Positions 18,529-27,519 of a stretch of DNA of 64,000 nt are shown here, one piece after another. Position numbers and translations under genes: made by a program. This DNA comes from an uncultured Blautia sp. (GTDB lineage: Bacteria > Bacillota > Clostridia > Lachnospirales > Lachnospiraceae). Position 1 is the stretch's first letter, and each line of letters begins with the position of its first letter. The notes below the pieces were generated by a model, which ran no database searches, was not told the DNA's origin, and saw nothing but the letters and a program-made list of their open reading frames with translations. The stretch lies in assembly GCA_937900135.1 (NCBI GenBank), contig CALCDJ010000087.1, positions 1 to 64,000 on the forward strand. The letters are read 5' to 3'.

Positions 18529-20040
18529 ATGGAGGAAGTATTAAAGATGTCAAATATCTCCAAACAGTTTGGAGAGGTTTATGCAAACAGGAATGTGAAT
18601 CTGGATATCCGAAAGGGTGAAGTACATACGCTCCTTGGAGAGAACGGAGCAGGAAAAAGTACACTGATGAATATTCTGATTGGCTTATATCAGCCGACCT
18701 CTGGAGAAATTTATCTTCAGGGAAAAAAGGTTTCCATTGATTCCCCGAGAACCGCGGTGAAACTGGGAATCGGAATGGTGCATCAGCACTTTATGCTGGT
18801 GGAAGCCATGACTGTTTTTGATAACATTATTCTGGGTGTTACCCATGATAAATCCTTTTTTATCAACCGGGAAAAACTGAAAAAAGAGATTCTGGAGCTT
18901 TCCGAGAAGTATGGACTGGAAATTGAACTGGACAAGGAAATTACAGAAATTTCTGTGGGCGCCCAGCAGAGAGTAGAAATTTTAAAAGCCCTTTATCGTG
19001 GGGCGCAGATTCTGATTCTGGATGAGCCGACTGCCGCTCTGACAGACATTGAGGTGCAGGGTCTGTTCCAGATCATTGACAAGCTGAAGGAAGAAGGCAA
19101 GTCCATTATTTTTATTTCTCATAAAATGCGGGAGGTTTTGGCTGTCAGCAATCGTGTTACCATTCTTCGTGCAGGAGAAGCAGTAAAAACGCTGAATATA
19201 GAAGATACCTCAGGATCAGAACTGGCAAATCTTATGATTGGACGAGAGATGGTACCCAGCGTTTATGAAAAGAAAGAAGGGGGCAAAGACTCCGTTCTGG
19301 AATTGAAGGAAGTGGATTATCACAAAAACAATAAGCATAATGGGCTGAACCACATTTCCCTTTCTGTAAAAAAAGGAGAGATTGTGGGAATTGCCGGTGT
19401 AGACGGCAATGGACAGTCTCAGCTTGCGCAGATCGCTACGGGAGTGATTACACCGGAGGCAGGTACTGTGTATCTGAAATCCGAAAAAGTATCAAAATTC
19501 CTTCCAAAAGCTTTTATTGATGCGAAGGTATCCAATATTCCGGAAGACCGTAACAAAATGGGTCTGGTGGGAAATATGACCGTAGAGGAAAACCTGGTGC
19601 TGAAAGCTACAGAGTCTTCCCGTTTTTCCAAGGGAAAGGGATGGTTCCTTAAGAAAAAAGCCATTCATGAATATGCCCTGGAAATGCAGAAAAAAAATGA
19701 TATTCGCTGCTCTTCCGTGGAACAGGAAGCGAGAAACCTTTCCGGCGGAAATCAGCAGAAGATTATCCTTGCCAGAGAGCTGGATGAAGATCCGGATCTT
19801 CTTGTGGCAGTACATCCTACCCGTGGACTGGATATCGGAGCCGCAGGTTATGTTCACGATACCATGATCAAGACCCGGGATCAAGGCTGTGGTATTTTGC
19901 TGATCAGTGCGGATTTTGACGAGGTTTTGAAACTTTCAGACAGAATTCTCGTTATGTTTGAAGGTCAGATCATGGGCGAATACAGTGGAAAGAATCCTCC
20001 AATCGAGGAAATTTCCCTGGCAATGGCAGGAAAGGAGTAG
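18529..20040 (+). CDS. Nucleoside ABC transporter, twin ATPase subunit
   Basis: A 503-residue protein with two ABC ATPase domains, the RbsA/YufO (NupO) layout. Domain 1 has an intact Walker A (GENGAGKST, 37-45). Its signature is the atypical SVGAQQ, and Walker B is followed by EP. Domain 2 has the degenerate Walker A GVDGNGQSQ and a standard LSGGNQQK signature, which is normal for this family. It energises the two permeases encoded next. I chose the ATG at 18529 because GGAGGTG is eight bases upstream. The pairing with BMP-type binding protein and two permeases indicates import of purine or pyrimidine nucleosides. Confidence 0.92.
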   Translation: MEEVLKMSNISKQFGEVYANRNVNLDIRKGEVHTLLGENGAGKSTLMNILIGLYQPTSGEIYLQGKKVSIDSPRTAVKLGIGMVHQHFMLVEAMTVFDNIILGVTHDKSFFINREKLKKEILELSEKYGLEIELDKEITEISVGAQQRVEILKALYRGAQILILDEPTAALTDIEVQGLFQIIDKLKEEGKSIIFISHKMREVLAVSNRVTILRAGEAVKTLNIEDTSGSELANLMIGREMVPSVYEKKEGGKDSVLELKEVDYHKNNKHNGLNHISLSVKKGEIVGIAGVDGNGQSQLAQIATGVITPEAGTVYLKSEKVSKFLPKAFIDAKVSNIPEDRNKMGLVGNMTVEENLVLKATESSRFSKGKGWFLKKKAIHEYALEMQKKNDIRCSSVEQEARNLSGGNQQKIILARELDEDPDLLVAVHPTRGLDIGAAGYVHDTMIKTRDQGCGILLISADFDEVLKLSDRILVMFEGQIMGEYSGKNPPIEEISLAMAGKE

Positions 20041-20044
20041 TGGT

Positions 20045-21103
20045 ATGAAAGCAAAGAAAGATTATATGAAATTGTTGATCCCAGTGCTTTCCATTCTTGC
20101 AGCCTTTGTTATCGGCGGAATCATCATCCTGTGCCTGGGCAAGAACCCTCTGGAAGCATACGGATTTCTCTTTAAGGGCGCTCTGGGAAGTACATCCAAG
20201 ATAGCGCAGACGCTGGAAGTGGCCTGTCCCCTGATCTTTACCGGACTGGCAGCATCCTTTGCCTATAAATGTGGTGTATTTAACCTTGGTGGAGAAGGTC
20301 AGTTTATCATGGGCTCTGTTGTGAGCATTTATGTGAGTACACAGTCTGGAATCACAGGCGCTCCGGCAATTATTATCAGCATTCTGGCAGGAACCATCGC
20401 AGGCGGTCTTTGGGGAGCTATTCCTGGTATTCTCAAGATCACAAGAGGATTAAATGAAATGATCGTCAGCATTATGCTGAACTACATTGCAACATTGTTT
20501 ATGGGAAGTGTGTTTACCAATTTCCTTCGTGATGGAAGCGTTCCCCAGACACCGCCGGTGCCGAAGGAATCTCAGCTTCCCAACATTGCAGACGGATTTC
20601 GGGTGCATTACGGAATCGTGATCGCCATTGTGCTGGCAATTGTATTATATTACTTTATGTTTTATACTTCTGCTGGCTTTAAGCTCCGCGCCGTTGGAAT
20701 GAACCCTGTGGCATCCAGATTTAACGGATTTGCAGTGAATAAGATTATTCTGTTTTCCTTTATCTGTTCCGGCGCTATTGCCGGTCTTGGAGGAAGTATT
20801 GAGCTTCACGGCAAGCAGTTCCGTCTGATGCAAGGATATGGTTCCGGTTTTGGTTTCGATGGTGTGGCCATAGCGCTCATTGCGCAGTTGAATCCCATTG
20901 GTTCGGTGATTGTGGCGATTTTCTTCGGAATCCTGAGAAAGGGCGCAAGTACCCTGCAGGCCGGTATGAAGATCCCCAATTCTGTGGTAGACATCATTCA
21001 GGCGCTTGTGATTGTATTCGCAGTAGCAGGAACTGCACTGATCCGTCTTCCACAGGTGAAGCAGTTCTTCCGTACACATTTTGGAAAGGGGGCTGAAAAA
21101 TAA
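20045..21103 (+). CDS. Nucleoside ABC transporter permease 1 (NupP-like)
   Basis: A 352-residue permease of the branched-chain/ribose type with about eight to ten helices. The family-typical segment FNLGGEGQFIMG is near residues 78-89, and the cytoplasmic coupling segment around LRAVGMNP is near 214-221. It works with the other permease at 21103 as a heterodimer in the membrane. The start is the ATG at 20045 behind AAGGAG, only four bases after the ATPase stop. Its stop codon shares one base with the next gene's ATG (TAATG), showing tight coupling. Confidence 0.92.
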   Translation: MKAKKDYMKLLIPVLSILAAFVIGGIIILCLGKNPLEAYGFLFKGALGSTSKIAQTLEVACPLIFTGLAASFAYKCGVFNLGGEGQFIMGSVVSIYVSTQSGITGAPAIIISILAGTIAGGLWGAIPGILKITRGLNEMIVSIMLNYIATLFMGSVFTNFLRDGSVPQTPPVPKESQLPNIADGFRVHYGIVIAIVLAIVLYYFMFYTSAGFKLRAVGMNPVASRFNGFAVNKIILFSFICSGAIAGLGGSIELHGKQFRLMQGYGSGFGFDGVAIALIAQLNPIGSVIVAIFFGILRKGASTLQAGMKIPNSVVDIIQALVIVFAVAGTALIRLPQVKQFFRTHFGKGAEK

Positions 21104-22050
21104 TGGATGCGATCATGAATGTGAACTTTTTTGTACAGCTGTTTTTATCTACCATCCGTATGGCCACCCCGATCCTGCTGGTTGCTCTGGCAGAACTTTA
21201 TTCGGAGCGCGCCGGACTGGTTAATATCGGACTTGATGGAATTATGTCCATTGGCGCACTGATTGGCTTCCTGGTAGGCTATATCACTGGAAATCCATTC
21301 CTTGGTATCCTTGCAGGAGCTGTGGCAGGTATTGCTGTGAATATGATTTATGCGTTCTGTACCATCACACTTTGTGCAGAGCAGATTGTATACGGTATGG
21401 CAATCAATATTTTTGCGCCGGCGCTGGCATCCTTTTTGTATCGCTCTTATTTTGAGGATACCTCCAAGGTTATCCAGGGAATTTCCATGGATACCCTTCC
21501 GATTCCTATATTAAGTGAAATACCTATTATCGGGCCTATCTTTTTTAACCATTCCATCCTTGTGTACTTTGCCTATCTTCTGGTGCCGGTAACAGCGGTT
21601 TTCTTAAATAAGACAAAGGCCGGACTGAACTTCAAGGCTGTGGGTGAATATCCTAAAGCAGCAGAGACACTGGGAATCAATGTAATTCGTCAGAAATATC
21701 TGGCAAGTATTGTGTGCGGCGCACTGGCCGGTATCGGCGGTGCATATCTGACCATCTGCTATACCAGTACCTATTCAGAAGGTGTTGTGGCAGGTCGTGG
21801 ATTTATCGCCCTTTCCGCAGTTATTTTTGGACGCTGGATGCCAAGCGGTGTGCTGATGGCATGTCTGTTATTCGGATTCTGCGATGCCATTCAGATTCGT
21901 CTTCAGCTTCTGATGCCGGGAACTCCTTATCAGTTCATGCAGATGATTCCATATCTCTGTACCCTGTTTGCCCTGGCAATCTTTGGTCTGAAAAAAGGCG
22001 GCGGTGGTCCAAAAGCAAATGGACAGCCTTATTTACGTGAAGAGAGATAA
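21103..22050 (+). CDS. Nucleoside ABC transporter permease 2 (NupQ-like)
   Basis: A 315-residue permease, the shorter partner typical of BMP-linked transporters. It has the conserved LVNIGLDGIMSIGAL segment near residues 38-52 and the coupling segment FKAVGEYPKAAETLGIN near 175-191. It begins on the last base of the preceding stop codon. Together with the two genes upstream and the binding protein downstream it makes a complete importer. A perfect 18-base palindrome begins at its stop codon and may separate its expression from that of the binding protein. Confidence 0.92.
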   Translation: MDAIMNVNFFVQLFLSTIRMATPILLVALAELYSERAGLVNIGLDGIMSIGALIGFLVGYITGNPFLGILAGAVAGIAVNMIYAFCTITLCAEQIVYGMAINIFAPALASFLYRSYFEDTSKVIQGISMDTLPIPILSEIPIIGPIFFNHSILVYFAYLLVPVTAVFLNKTKAGLNFKAVGEYPKAAETLGINVIRQKYLASIVCGALAGIGGAYLTICYTSTYSEGVVAGRGFIALSAVIFGRWMPSGVLMACLLFGFCDAIQIRLQLLMPGTPYQFMQMIPYLCTLFALAIFGLKKGGGGPKANGQPYLREER

Positions 22051-22067
22051 CACAGAAGCTTCTGTGT
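22050..22067. repeat. Perfect 18-bp palindrome inside the transporter operon
   Basis: ACACAGAAGCTTCTGTGT begins on the last base of the permease stop codon and is followed by a run of A, not T. It is therefore not a normal terminator on the plus strand; an mRNA-stabilising or processing hairpin ahead of the binding-protein gene is plausible. Confidence 0.6.
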
Positions 22068-22100
22068 AAAAAAATAAACAAAATCAAGGAGGATTCCAAA

Positions 22101-23078
22101 ATGAAAAAAAGAACAATCTCTGTAGTGCTTTCTATGGCAATGATCGCAGGTGCGGTCACAGTCCCCAGTGTGAGCGTAGCAGCTGAGGCTGAGTACAAGG
22201 TAGCAATGGTAGTAGGTTCCCCAATCTCTGACGGTGGATTTATTTCCGGATGTTATCAGGGTATGGTGGATGCAGCAGAGGAAATGGGCTGGGAAACAAC
22301 CTATACAGACAATGTACCGGTTTCTGACTTTGCAACCGTAATGTCTGATTACGCAGATCTGGAGTATGATATGATCTTCTTACCAGGAAATGAATACTCT
22401 GATGCCGTGGCACAGGTTTCCGAAGAATATCCGGATACTTATTTCTGCCTGTTAAACGGTGCCATCGAATCTGATAACGTAATGTCTGTAATGCCAGACG
22501 CCCTTCAGATTGGATACCTGGCAGGCGCATTGGCAGGTCTTCTTACAGAAACCAACAACATTGGCTTTATCGGCGGTATGGAAATCGACACCACCAAGTC
22601 TAAACTGGAAGGCTTTGAGGCTGGCGCAAAGGCAGTCAATCCAGATGTTAATGTAAGCTCTGCTTACGCAGGTTCTTATGATGACGTTGCAAAAGGAAAA
22701 GAAATCGCTTCTTCCATGATTGCAACTTATGACGTAGACGTAATGTTTGGTGATGCCAGTGCAGTAGACGCAGGCGCAAGAGAGGCTCTTGCAGAGCATG
22801 AAAAGAAATATTCCATCGCTCAGCCTGGTGACTTCGGTGCAGCAGATGACAAGGTAATCGCAAGTTCTGTTGTAACAGACAATGCAGCTCTTGTAAAAAC
22901 CTGTATGGAAGCTGTAGAAGCAGGAGAATTCGGAAACAAGACAGTACACGGAAACGTAGCAGACGGATGCTTAAGCGTTGGTACATTCAGCGATGTGATC
23001 GTAACACCGGAAATCAAAGAACAGTATCTGGAATGTGTAGAAAAGATTAAAGAAGGAACTTTTATTGAAGAAAAATAA
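22101..23078 (+). CDS. BMP family nucleoside-binding protein with altered lipobox
   Basis: A 325-residue extracellular solute-binding protein of the BmpA/Med family, which captures purine nucleosides for the ABC importer upstream. It has an N-terminal signal peptide (about residues 1-29), then the family pattern KVAMVVGSPISDGGF, and GFIGGMEIDTTKSKLEGFEAG near 155. Where Firmicute binding proteins normally have a lipobox cysteine, residues 15-18 read I-A-G-A, and no Cys occurs in the whole signal region. The protein may thus be secreted or held by its uncleaved signal. It has a strong AAGGAGG site and is the last gene of the operon. Confidence 0.9.
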   Translation: MKKRTISVVLSMAMIAGAVTVPSVSVAAEAEYKVAMVVGSPISDGGFISGCYQGMVDAAEEMGWETTYTDNVPVSDFATVMSDYADLEYDMIFLPGNEYSDAVAQVSEEYPDTYFCLLNGAIESDNVMSVMPDALQIGYLAGALAGLLTETNNIGFIGGMEIDTTKSKLEGFEAGAKAVNPDVNVSSAYAGSYDDVAKGKEIASSMIATYDVDVMFGDASAVDAGAREALAEHEKKYSIAQPGDFGAADDKVIASSVVTDNAALVKTCMEAVEAGEFGNKTVHGNVADGCLSVGTFSDVIVTPEIKEQYLECVEKIKEGTFIEEK

Positions 23079-23090
23079 AAGAAACTTTTT

Positions 23091-23128
23091 CTCCCCCATG
23101 GCCACGGCTGTGGGGGATTTCCCTTTTT
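23091..23128 (+). terminator. Terminator-like hairpin after the binding protein
   Basis: TCCCCCA (23092-23098) pairs with TGGGGGA (23111-23117), followed by TTTCCCTTTTT. The stem is short and the U-run interrupted, so termination strength is uncertain. Confidence 0.6.
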
Positions 23129-23200
23129 CGGAATCTCTTGATTATTTCAGGAAGAACTATTAAAATAAAGGAAATCTGTAAAGTAAGGATAAAAAGTAAG

Positions 23201-24550
23201 ATGGCAAAACAATTAGATTTAACAAAAGGACCCATTCTAAAAACTCTGGCACATCTGGCGCTTCCTATTATGGCGTCTTCTTTTTTGGCCACAGCATACA
23301 ATATCACAGATATGGCATGGATTGGAATGCTGGGTTCCAAGGCAGTGGCTGGCGTAGGAGTGGGCGGTATGTACGTCTGGCTTTCTCAGGGACTGGTGTC
23401 GCTGGCAAGAATGGGGGGACAGGTACAGGTAGCTCAGGCATGTGGAAGAGGAGAGCGTAAGGAGGCCGGGAAGTATGCGGCGTCCGCTTTGCAGCTTACC
23501 TGTGTATTTGGGTTTCTGTTTGCATTGGTATGTCTGGTGTTTACCAAACCGTTGATTCACTTTTTCCAGTTGAATGATGCAGTTACCTTTTCTTATGCAA
23601 ATGATTATATGAAGATTACCTGTGGGCTGATTATTTTTTCCTATTTGAATATGACGCTTACCGGTTTGTTTACCGCTCAGGGAGACTCCAAAACTCCATT
23701 TAAGGCGAATCTGGCAGGGCTTGTCACCAATATGCTTCTGGACCCGGTGCTGATTCTCGGTATTGGACCTTTCCCAAGGATGGAGGTGGCAGGGGCTGCC
23801 ATTGCTACGGTTTCCGCACAGATGCTGGTAATGCTGGTTATGGTTGTCAGTGTGATTCGCTCCGGGGAAGGAGTGAATGTGATAAGAGAAGCCAGTCTGT
23901 TTTCTCTGGCTTCCAAAGAGCATTATGCGGGAATCTGCCGAATCGGAGTGCCTACTGCGCTGCAGGGAACACTGTACTGTGGGATTTCCATGGTTCTTAC
24001 CAGAATGGTATCTGTTTTTGGACCGGGAGCAGTGGCGACACAGCGCGTGGGAGGTCAGATTGAATCCATTTCCTGGAATACGGCGGATGGATTTGCAGCA
24101 GCCTTAAATGCATTTGTGGGACAGAATTATGGAGCTGGTAAAAATGACAGGATTCGGAAAGGATATCAGGTTTCTTTAAAGATTCTGGTTATCTGGGGAA
24201 TCCTTGTAACAGCGGTATTTGTAATTTTCCCAAGACCTATTGCGGGATTGTTCTTCTACGAAAAGGATGTTATTGAGATTGCTGTGGATTATCTCGTTGT
24301 CATTGGAATCGGGGAGGCGTTTATGTGCGTGGAACTGATGACCATTGGCGCGTTATCCGGTCTTGGAAAAACAAAGCTGTGCAGTGTGATCAGTATTATT
24401 TTGACAGGGGCAAGAATTCCTCTGGCAATGCTTCTCACCAGAACCGGACTTGGATTAAATGGAATCTGGTGGGCATTATCCATTACGTCCATTGTAAAAG
24501 GCCTGGTTTTCCATGGGGTCTTTCAGAAGATTGGACGCAAATTAGATTAA
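23201..24550 (+). CDS. MATE family exporter
   Basis: A 449-residue membrane protein with about twelve helices and the MATE twofold pattern. Family features include ITDMAWIGMLGS near residues 36-47 and FVGQNYGAGK near 305-314 in the second half. It would export organic cations or metabolites using an ion gradient. I take the ATG at 23201 as start because the longer in-frame reading from 23138 adds a basic, non-homologous stretch; AAGGAT upstream is only a fair ribosome site. It is separated from the nucleoside operon by a hairpin and followed by nth. Confidence 0.88.
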   Translation: MAKQLDLTKGPILKTLAHLALPIMASSFLATAYNITDMAWIGMLGSKAVAGVGVGGMYVWLSQGLVSLARMGGQVQVAQACGRGERKEAGKYAASALQLTCVFGFLFALVCLVFTKPLIHFFQLNDAVTFSYANDYMKITCGLIIFSYLNMTLTGLFTAQGDSKTPFKANLAGLVTNMLLDPVLILGIGPFPRMEVAGAAIATVSAQMLVMLVMVVSVIRSGEGVNVIREASLFSLASKEHYAGICRIGVPTALQGTLYCGISMVLTRMVSVFGPGAVATQRVGGQIESISWNTADGFAAALNAFVGQNYGAGKNDRIRKGYQVSLKILVIWGILVTAVFVIFPRPIAGLFFYEKDVIEIAVDYLVVIGIGEAFMCVELMTIGALSGLGKTKLCSVISIILTGARIPLAMLLTRTGLGLNGIWWALSITSIVKGLVFHGVFQKIGRKLD

Positions 24551-24592
24551 TATTGGGATGGAAGGCATTTTACAACAATAAGGAGAAAGAAC

Positions 24593-25234
24593 ATGACAAA
24601 AGAGGAACTGGCTCTGGAAGTGATCCAGAGATTAAAAGAAGAATACCCGGATGCGGGATGTACCCTGGACTATGATCAGGCATGGAAGCTTCTGGTCAGT
24701 GTCCGTCTGGCGGCTCAGTGTACCGATGCCAGAGTAAATGTGGTGGTAGAAGAGTTGTACAGGAAATATCCAACAGTGGAAGCTCTTGCTGCGGCAGAGG
24801 TAGATGAAATTGAAGCAATTGTCCGTCCTTGCGGCCTTGGAAGAAGTAAGGCAAGAGATATCAGCGGATGTATGAAAATTTTACAGGAACAATATGGAGG
24901 AAATATTCCGGATAATTTCGATGCGCTTTTGAAACTCCCTGGTGTGGGGAGAAAAAGCGCCAACCTGATCATGGGAGATGTGTTTGGAAAACCAGCAATT
25001 GTTACGGACACCCACTGTATCCGTCTGACAAACCGTATTGGTCTGGTAGATGGAATCAAAGAGCCGAAAAAGGTGGAGATGGCACTCTGGAAAATCATTC
25101 CGCCGGAAGAAGGCAGTGATTTCTGTCATCGCCTTGTGTACCATGGAAGAGAGGTTTGTACGGCAAGGACAAAGCCTTACTGCGATAAATGCTGTCTGGC
25201 AGATATCTGTCAGAAAAACGGGGTCGATGCATAG
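24593..25234 (+). CDS. nth: Endonuclease III (DNA glycosylase/AP lyase)
   Basis: A 213-residue helix-hairpin-helix base-excision enzyme that removes oxidised pyrimidines and cuts the resulting abasic site. The HhH motif (LPGVGRKSANLI, about 115-126) contains the catalytic Lys, and the catalytic Asp follows in VTDTHCIR. A C-terminal 4Fe-4S cluster motif is present (C-x7-C-x2-C-x5-C, starting at CTARTKPYC); the first spacing is one residue longer than in the E. coli enzyme. The gene has an AAGGAG site and stands between a MATE exporter and a metallo-beta-lactamase-fold protein. Confidence 0.95.
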   Translation: MTKEELALEVIQRLKEEYPDAGCTLDYDQAWKLLVSVRLAAQCTDARVNVVVEELYRKYPTVEALAAAEVDEIEAIVRPCGLGRSKARDISGCMKILQEQYGGNIPDNFDALLKLPGVGRKSANLIMGDVFGKPAIVTDTHCIRLTNRIGLVDGIKEPKKVEMALWKIIPPEEGSDFCHRLVYHGREVCTARTKPYCDKCCLADICQKNGVDA

Positions 25235-25282
25235 AAGAACAGAAGAGAACGTCTGATAAAACAGGGGAAAGGGAGATAGGGA

Positions 25283-26431
25283 ATGAAAATTCGGATGTAC
25301 AACGTAGGCTACGGAGATTGTTTCTGCCTGCGGGATAAGAGAAAAAATCTGCTGGTGGATTTTGGGAGCAGTAATAATCGAATCGGAAAACAGACCAGAA
25401 GTGATGTGTTTGATGTGATTATTTCGGATTTGACTACCATAGAGGATAAGAACCTGCTTTTGACTCATTTTCATCTGGATCATCTGTCGGGACTTCTTTA
25501 TCTTTTAAAGAAGAAAAACTGTGGCGTGGAATTTGGCTGCATTTATCTTCCGGATGTGTTTTCCAGACCAGAGATGAGCCGGACCCTGGCCCTTCTCCTT
25601 CTGGCCGATCTGATTCGGGATTCCTATCTTCCCAGCAGACAGGTGAGTCTGTTTACACTGGTAGAGGTGCTCCTGAAAAATCCGGCCAATATTGAATTGC
25701 TTTCCCGGGGCTCTATGTTTCAGGAAAAGTACCAGGCGCTTTGGCCGGATATGGATGTGATTGCCAAGGAAACCGATGAGGTGTTTCAGAAAATCGAGGC
25801 AGTTTATCAGGAAGAACTGGAGCTGGTAGTGGAATTTTCGGAAAAGCTCCGTCGGATCATCTGGGCTATGACCTCTGAGGGAAGGGCGCAAAGGGAGAAA
25901 AATACCCGGCCTCCGGTAAGCGAGCTGGAGCGTGACTTCAAAGAATTAAGAAGCACCGAAGAATTTCAGAGACTTTTGTCTCATATGCAGATGAAAAAGC
26001 TGGGACTGCGCCAGTTTAAAAGTAAAATCAGTATTGTATTTCAAAATCATAAAGATGGGGAGATTAATCGATTATTTACCGGAGATGTGCCAACGGAATA
26101 TATGCGTATGATCGCAGAGAATTATGATGAGAAAATTTCTCTTTATGAGCATTACTGGTGCATTAAGGTGCCTCATCACGGAACCGATGGATATTATTTT
26201 GACTTTGCGCCTTATATGCCGGAAAATCTTCTGATTTCCAATGGGGGATATTATGCAGACGGTAAGAAAAAAGCGAAAGCTCTGCGAACCTCCGCCAGGT
26301 ATGCCGGACTTTTTCAGATCCGGGATGCACATATGTACTGTTCCAATTGTGATTGCTGTGACGGATACAACAATGGCTGTTCCTGTAAGGAGGCCCATGT
26401 GATCGCGCCACGTTATTATTTTGATATTTAA
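25283..26431 (+). CDS. Metallo-beta-lactamase-fold protein with Cys-rich C-terminus
   Basis: A 382-residue protein with the metallohydrolase motif THFHLDH (His62, His64, Asp66, His67) and a later metal or active-site segment VPHHGTDG. This resembles the ComEC-type or RNase Z-like MBL group. Residues about 100-245 form a large helical insertion. The last 30 residues are dense in Cys (C-x2-C-x-C-C-x6-C-x-C), which suggests an extra metal site. It has no signal peptide, so it is probably cytoplasmic. Substrate and pathway are unknown. The start has GGGAG upstream; a G/C-rich hairpin follows. Confidence 0.75.
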   Translation: MKIRMYNVGYGDCFCLRDKRKNLLVDFGSSNNRIGKQTRSDVFDVIISDLTTIEDKNLLLTHFHLDHLSGLLYLLKKKNCGVEFGCIYLPDVFSRPEMSRTLALLLLADLIRDSYLPSRQVSLFTLVEVLLKNPANIELLSRGSMFQEKYQALWPDMDVIAKETDEVFQKIEAVYQEELELVVEFSEKLRRIIWAMTSEGRAQREKNTRPPVSELERDFKELRSTEEFQRLLSHMQMKKLGLRQFKSKISIVFQNHKDGEINRLFTGDVPTEYMRMIAENYDEKISLYEHYWCIKVPHHGTDGYYFDFAPYMPENLLISNGGYYADGKKKAKALRTSARYAGLFQIRDAHMYCSNCDCCDGYNNGCSCKEAHVIAPRYYFDI

Positions 26432-26440
26432 GGATTTTGT

Positions 26441-26463
26441 CGGGAGGGGTGAGGCCCCTCCCG
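26441..26463. terminator. G/C-rich stem-loop between convergent genes
   Basis: CGGGAGGGG (26441-26449) pairs with CCCCTCCCG (26455-26463) around a five-base loop. It lies between the MBL-fold gene and the convergent thioredoxin gene. Neither flank has a T-run, so it may be a transcription-end barrier rather than a classic terminator. Confidence 0.5.
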
Positions 26464-26508
26464 GACTAACGTAAAAAGGGTAACGATTTATGAAGAAGAT
26501 ATGAAGTA

Positions 26509-26814
26509 TCAGGAAAGAAGCTCTTCCAGGTCCTCTGTGTCCTGAGGAGCTATTTTCTTGTCTGTTACTTTTCCATCTTTTATGCAGATGACAGTAGGAA
26601 TGCTCATGATTCCAAATTTTTTGGCCAGTTCCGGCTCTTCATCAATGTTTACTTTTCCAATGCGGACATCTCCATTATCTGCTGCAAATTCTTCCAGAAG
26701 GGGATTTAAAACACGGCAGTGTACACACCAGGGTGCCCAGAAATCCACCAGTACTGGTTCTTGGGATGCAAGTACGTCCTGTTCAAAGGTATTGGTTTTG
26801 AAGCTCTCTATCAT
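26509..26814 (-). CDS. Thioredoxin-like protein with CVHC active site
   Basis: A 101-residue single-domain thioredoxin. The fold markers are present: VDFWAPWC leading to the redox pair Cys30-Val-His-Cys33, and the cis-proline in SIPT at residue 73. The usual active site is CGPC; CVHC should raise the redox potential and change partner choice. It could be a general disulfide reductase or a specialised one. The start has GAGAGGAG upstream. The gene stands alone with no thioredoxin reductase nearby and points toward the MBL-fold gene. Confidence 0.88.
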   Translation of the reverse strand: MIESFKTNTFEQDVLASQEPVLVDFWAPWCVHCRVLNPLLEEFAADNGDVRIGKVNIDEEPELAKKFGIMSIPTVICIKDGKVTDKKIAPQDTEDLEELLS

Positions 26815-26955
26815 AATGATTTCTCCTCTCGATTTTTAAAAATTTCTTTTGTTTGTTCTTTATTATGTCCTGATTCTACCAGATTATTTTGCATAGTTCT
26901 GTAATAAAATCACATAAGTGGATAAAAAAGGTTAAAAAATATCTCTTCCAGGATT

Positions 26956-26984
26956 TTGGATTTCCATACCCGCGGAAGTATGAT
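26956..26984 (+). promoter_or_regulatory. Sigma-A promoter for the VOC protein gene
   Basis: TTGGAT (26956-26961), 17 bases, TATGAT (26979-26984), about 40 bases ahead of the start codon. Confidence 0.6.
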
Positions 26985-27024
26985 ACAATAAATGAAGCAG
27001 AAAAGTATAATGGAGGAGAGAATT

Positions 27025-27426
27025 ATGGCGATTCATGGAGTACACCATGTGGCATTGCTGGTCTCTGATTATGAGAAATCCAGAGAGTTTTATGTGGATA
27101 AGCTGGGTTTTCAGATTGTAAGAGAGAATTTCAGAGAGGAAAGACAGGATTATAAGCTGGATCTGGTTTTAGATGGCGTGGAACTGGAAATCTTTGCTCC
27201 TGCGAAGAAAGATCAGGAACATCAGGTTCATCCCCCTCGTCCCAATTTTCCGGAAGCGTATGGTTTGCGCCATCTGGCCTTTCGGGTGACCAATATTGAA
27301 AAAACAGCGGCAGAGCTGGCGGCGAAAGGGATTGAAATGGAACCTGTCCGGGTAGATGAATTTTCCGGTGGAAAGTTTACTTTTTTTAAGGACCCGGATG
27401 GACTGCCATTGGAATTGCATGAGTAG
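27025..27426 (+). CDS. VOC family protein (glyoxalase-like)
   Basis: A 133-residue vicinal-oxygen-chelate protein with two beta-alpha-beta-beta-beta modules. The metal-site pattern is visible: HHVALLV at the start of module one, LEIFA at its end, LRHLAFRV opening module two, and LPLELHE closing it, which supplies His and Glu ligands. The closest familiar group is the YaeR/GloA2-like set; members range from glyoxalase to dioxygenase, so the reaction is not assigned. The start at 27025 has TGGAGGAG upstream and the gene has its own promoter. Confidence 0.87.
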   Translation: MAIHGVHHVALLVSDYEKSREFYVDKLGFQIVRENFREERQDYKLDLVLDGVELEIFAPAKKDQEHQVHPPRPNFPEAYGLRHLAFRVTNIEKTAAELAAKGIEMEPVRVDEFSGGKFTFFKDPDGLPLELHE

Positions 27427-27483
27427 GATATTTCATAGCAAAAACCAGGGATGAAATTTGTTTTATGGAAAAACAGGTATTTC

Positions 27484-27512
27484 TTGACAAAGAAAAACAA
27501 CTGGGATATAAT
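27484..27512 (+). promoter_or_regulatory. Consensus sigma-A promoter of the polyamine operon
   Basis: TTGACA (27484-27489), exactly 17 bases, TATAAT (27507-27512). Both boxes match consensus perfectly. Such a strong promoter, about 400 bases before the first gene, implies that control is exerted downstream in the leader. Confidence 0.9.
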
Positions 27513-27519
27513 CAAAAAA

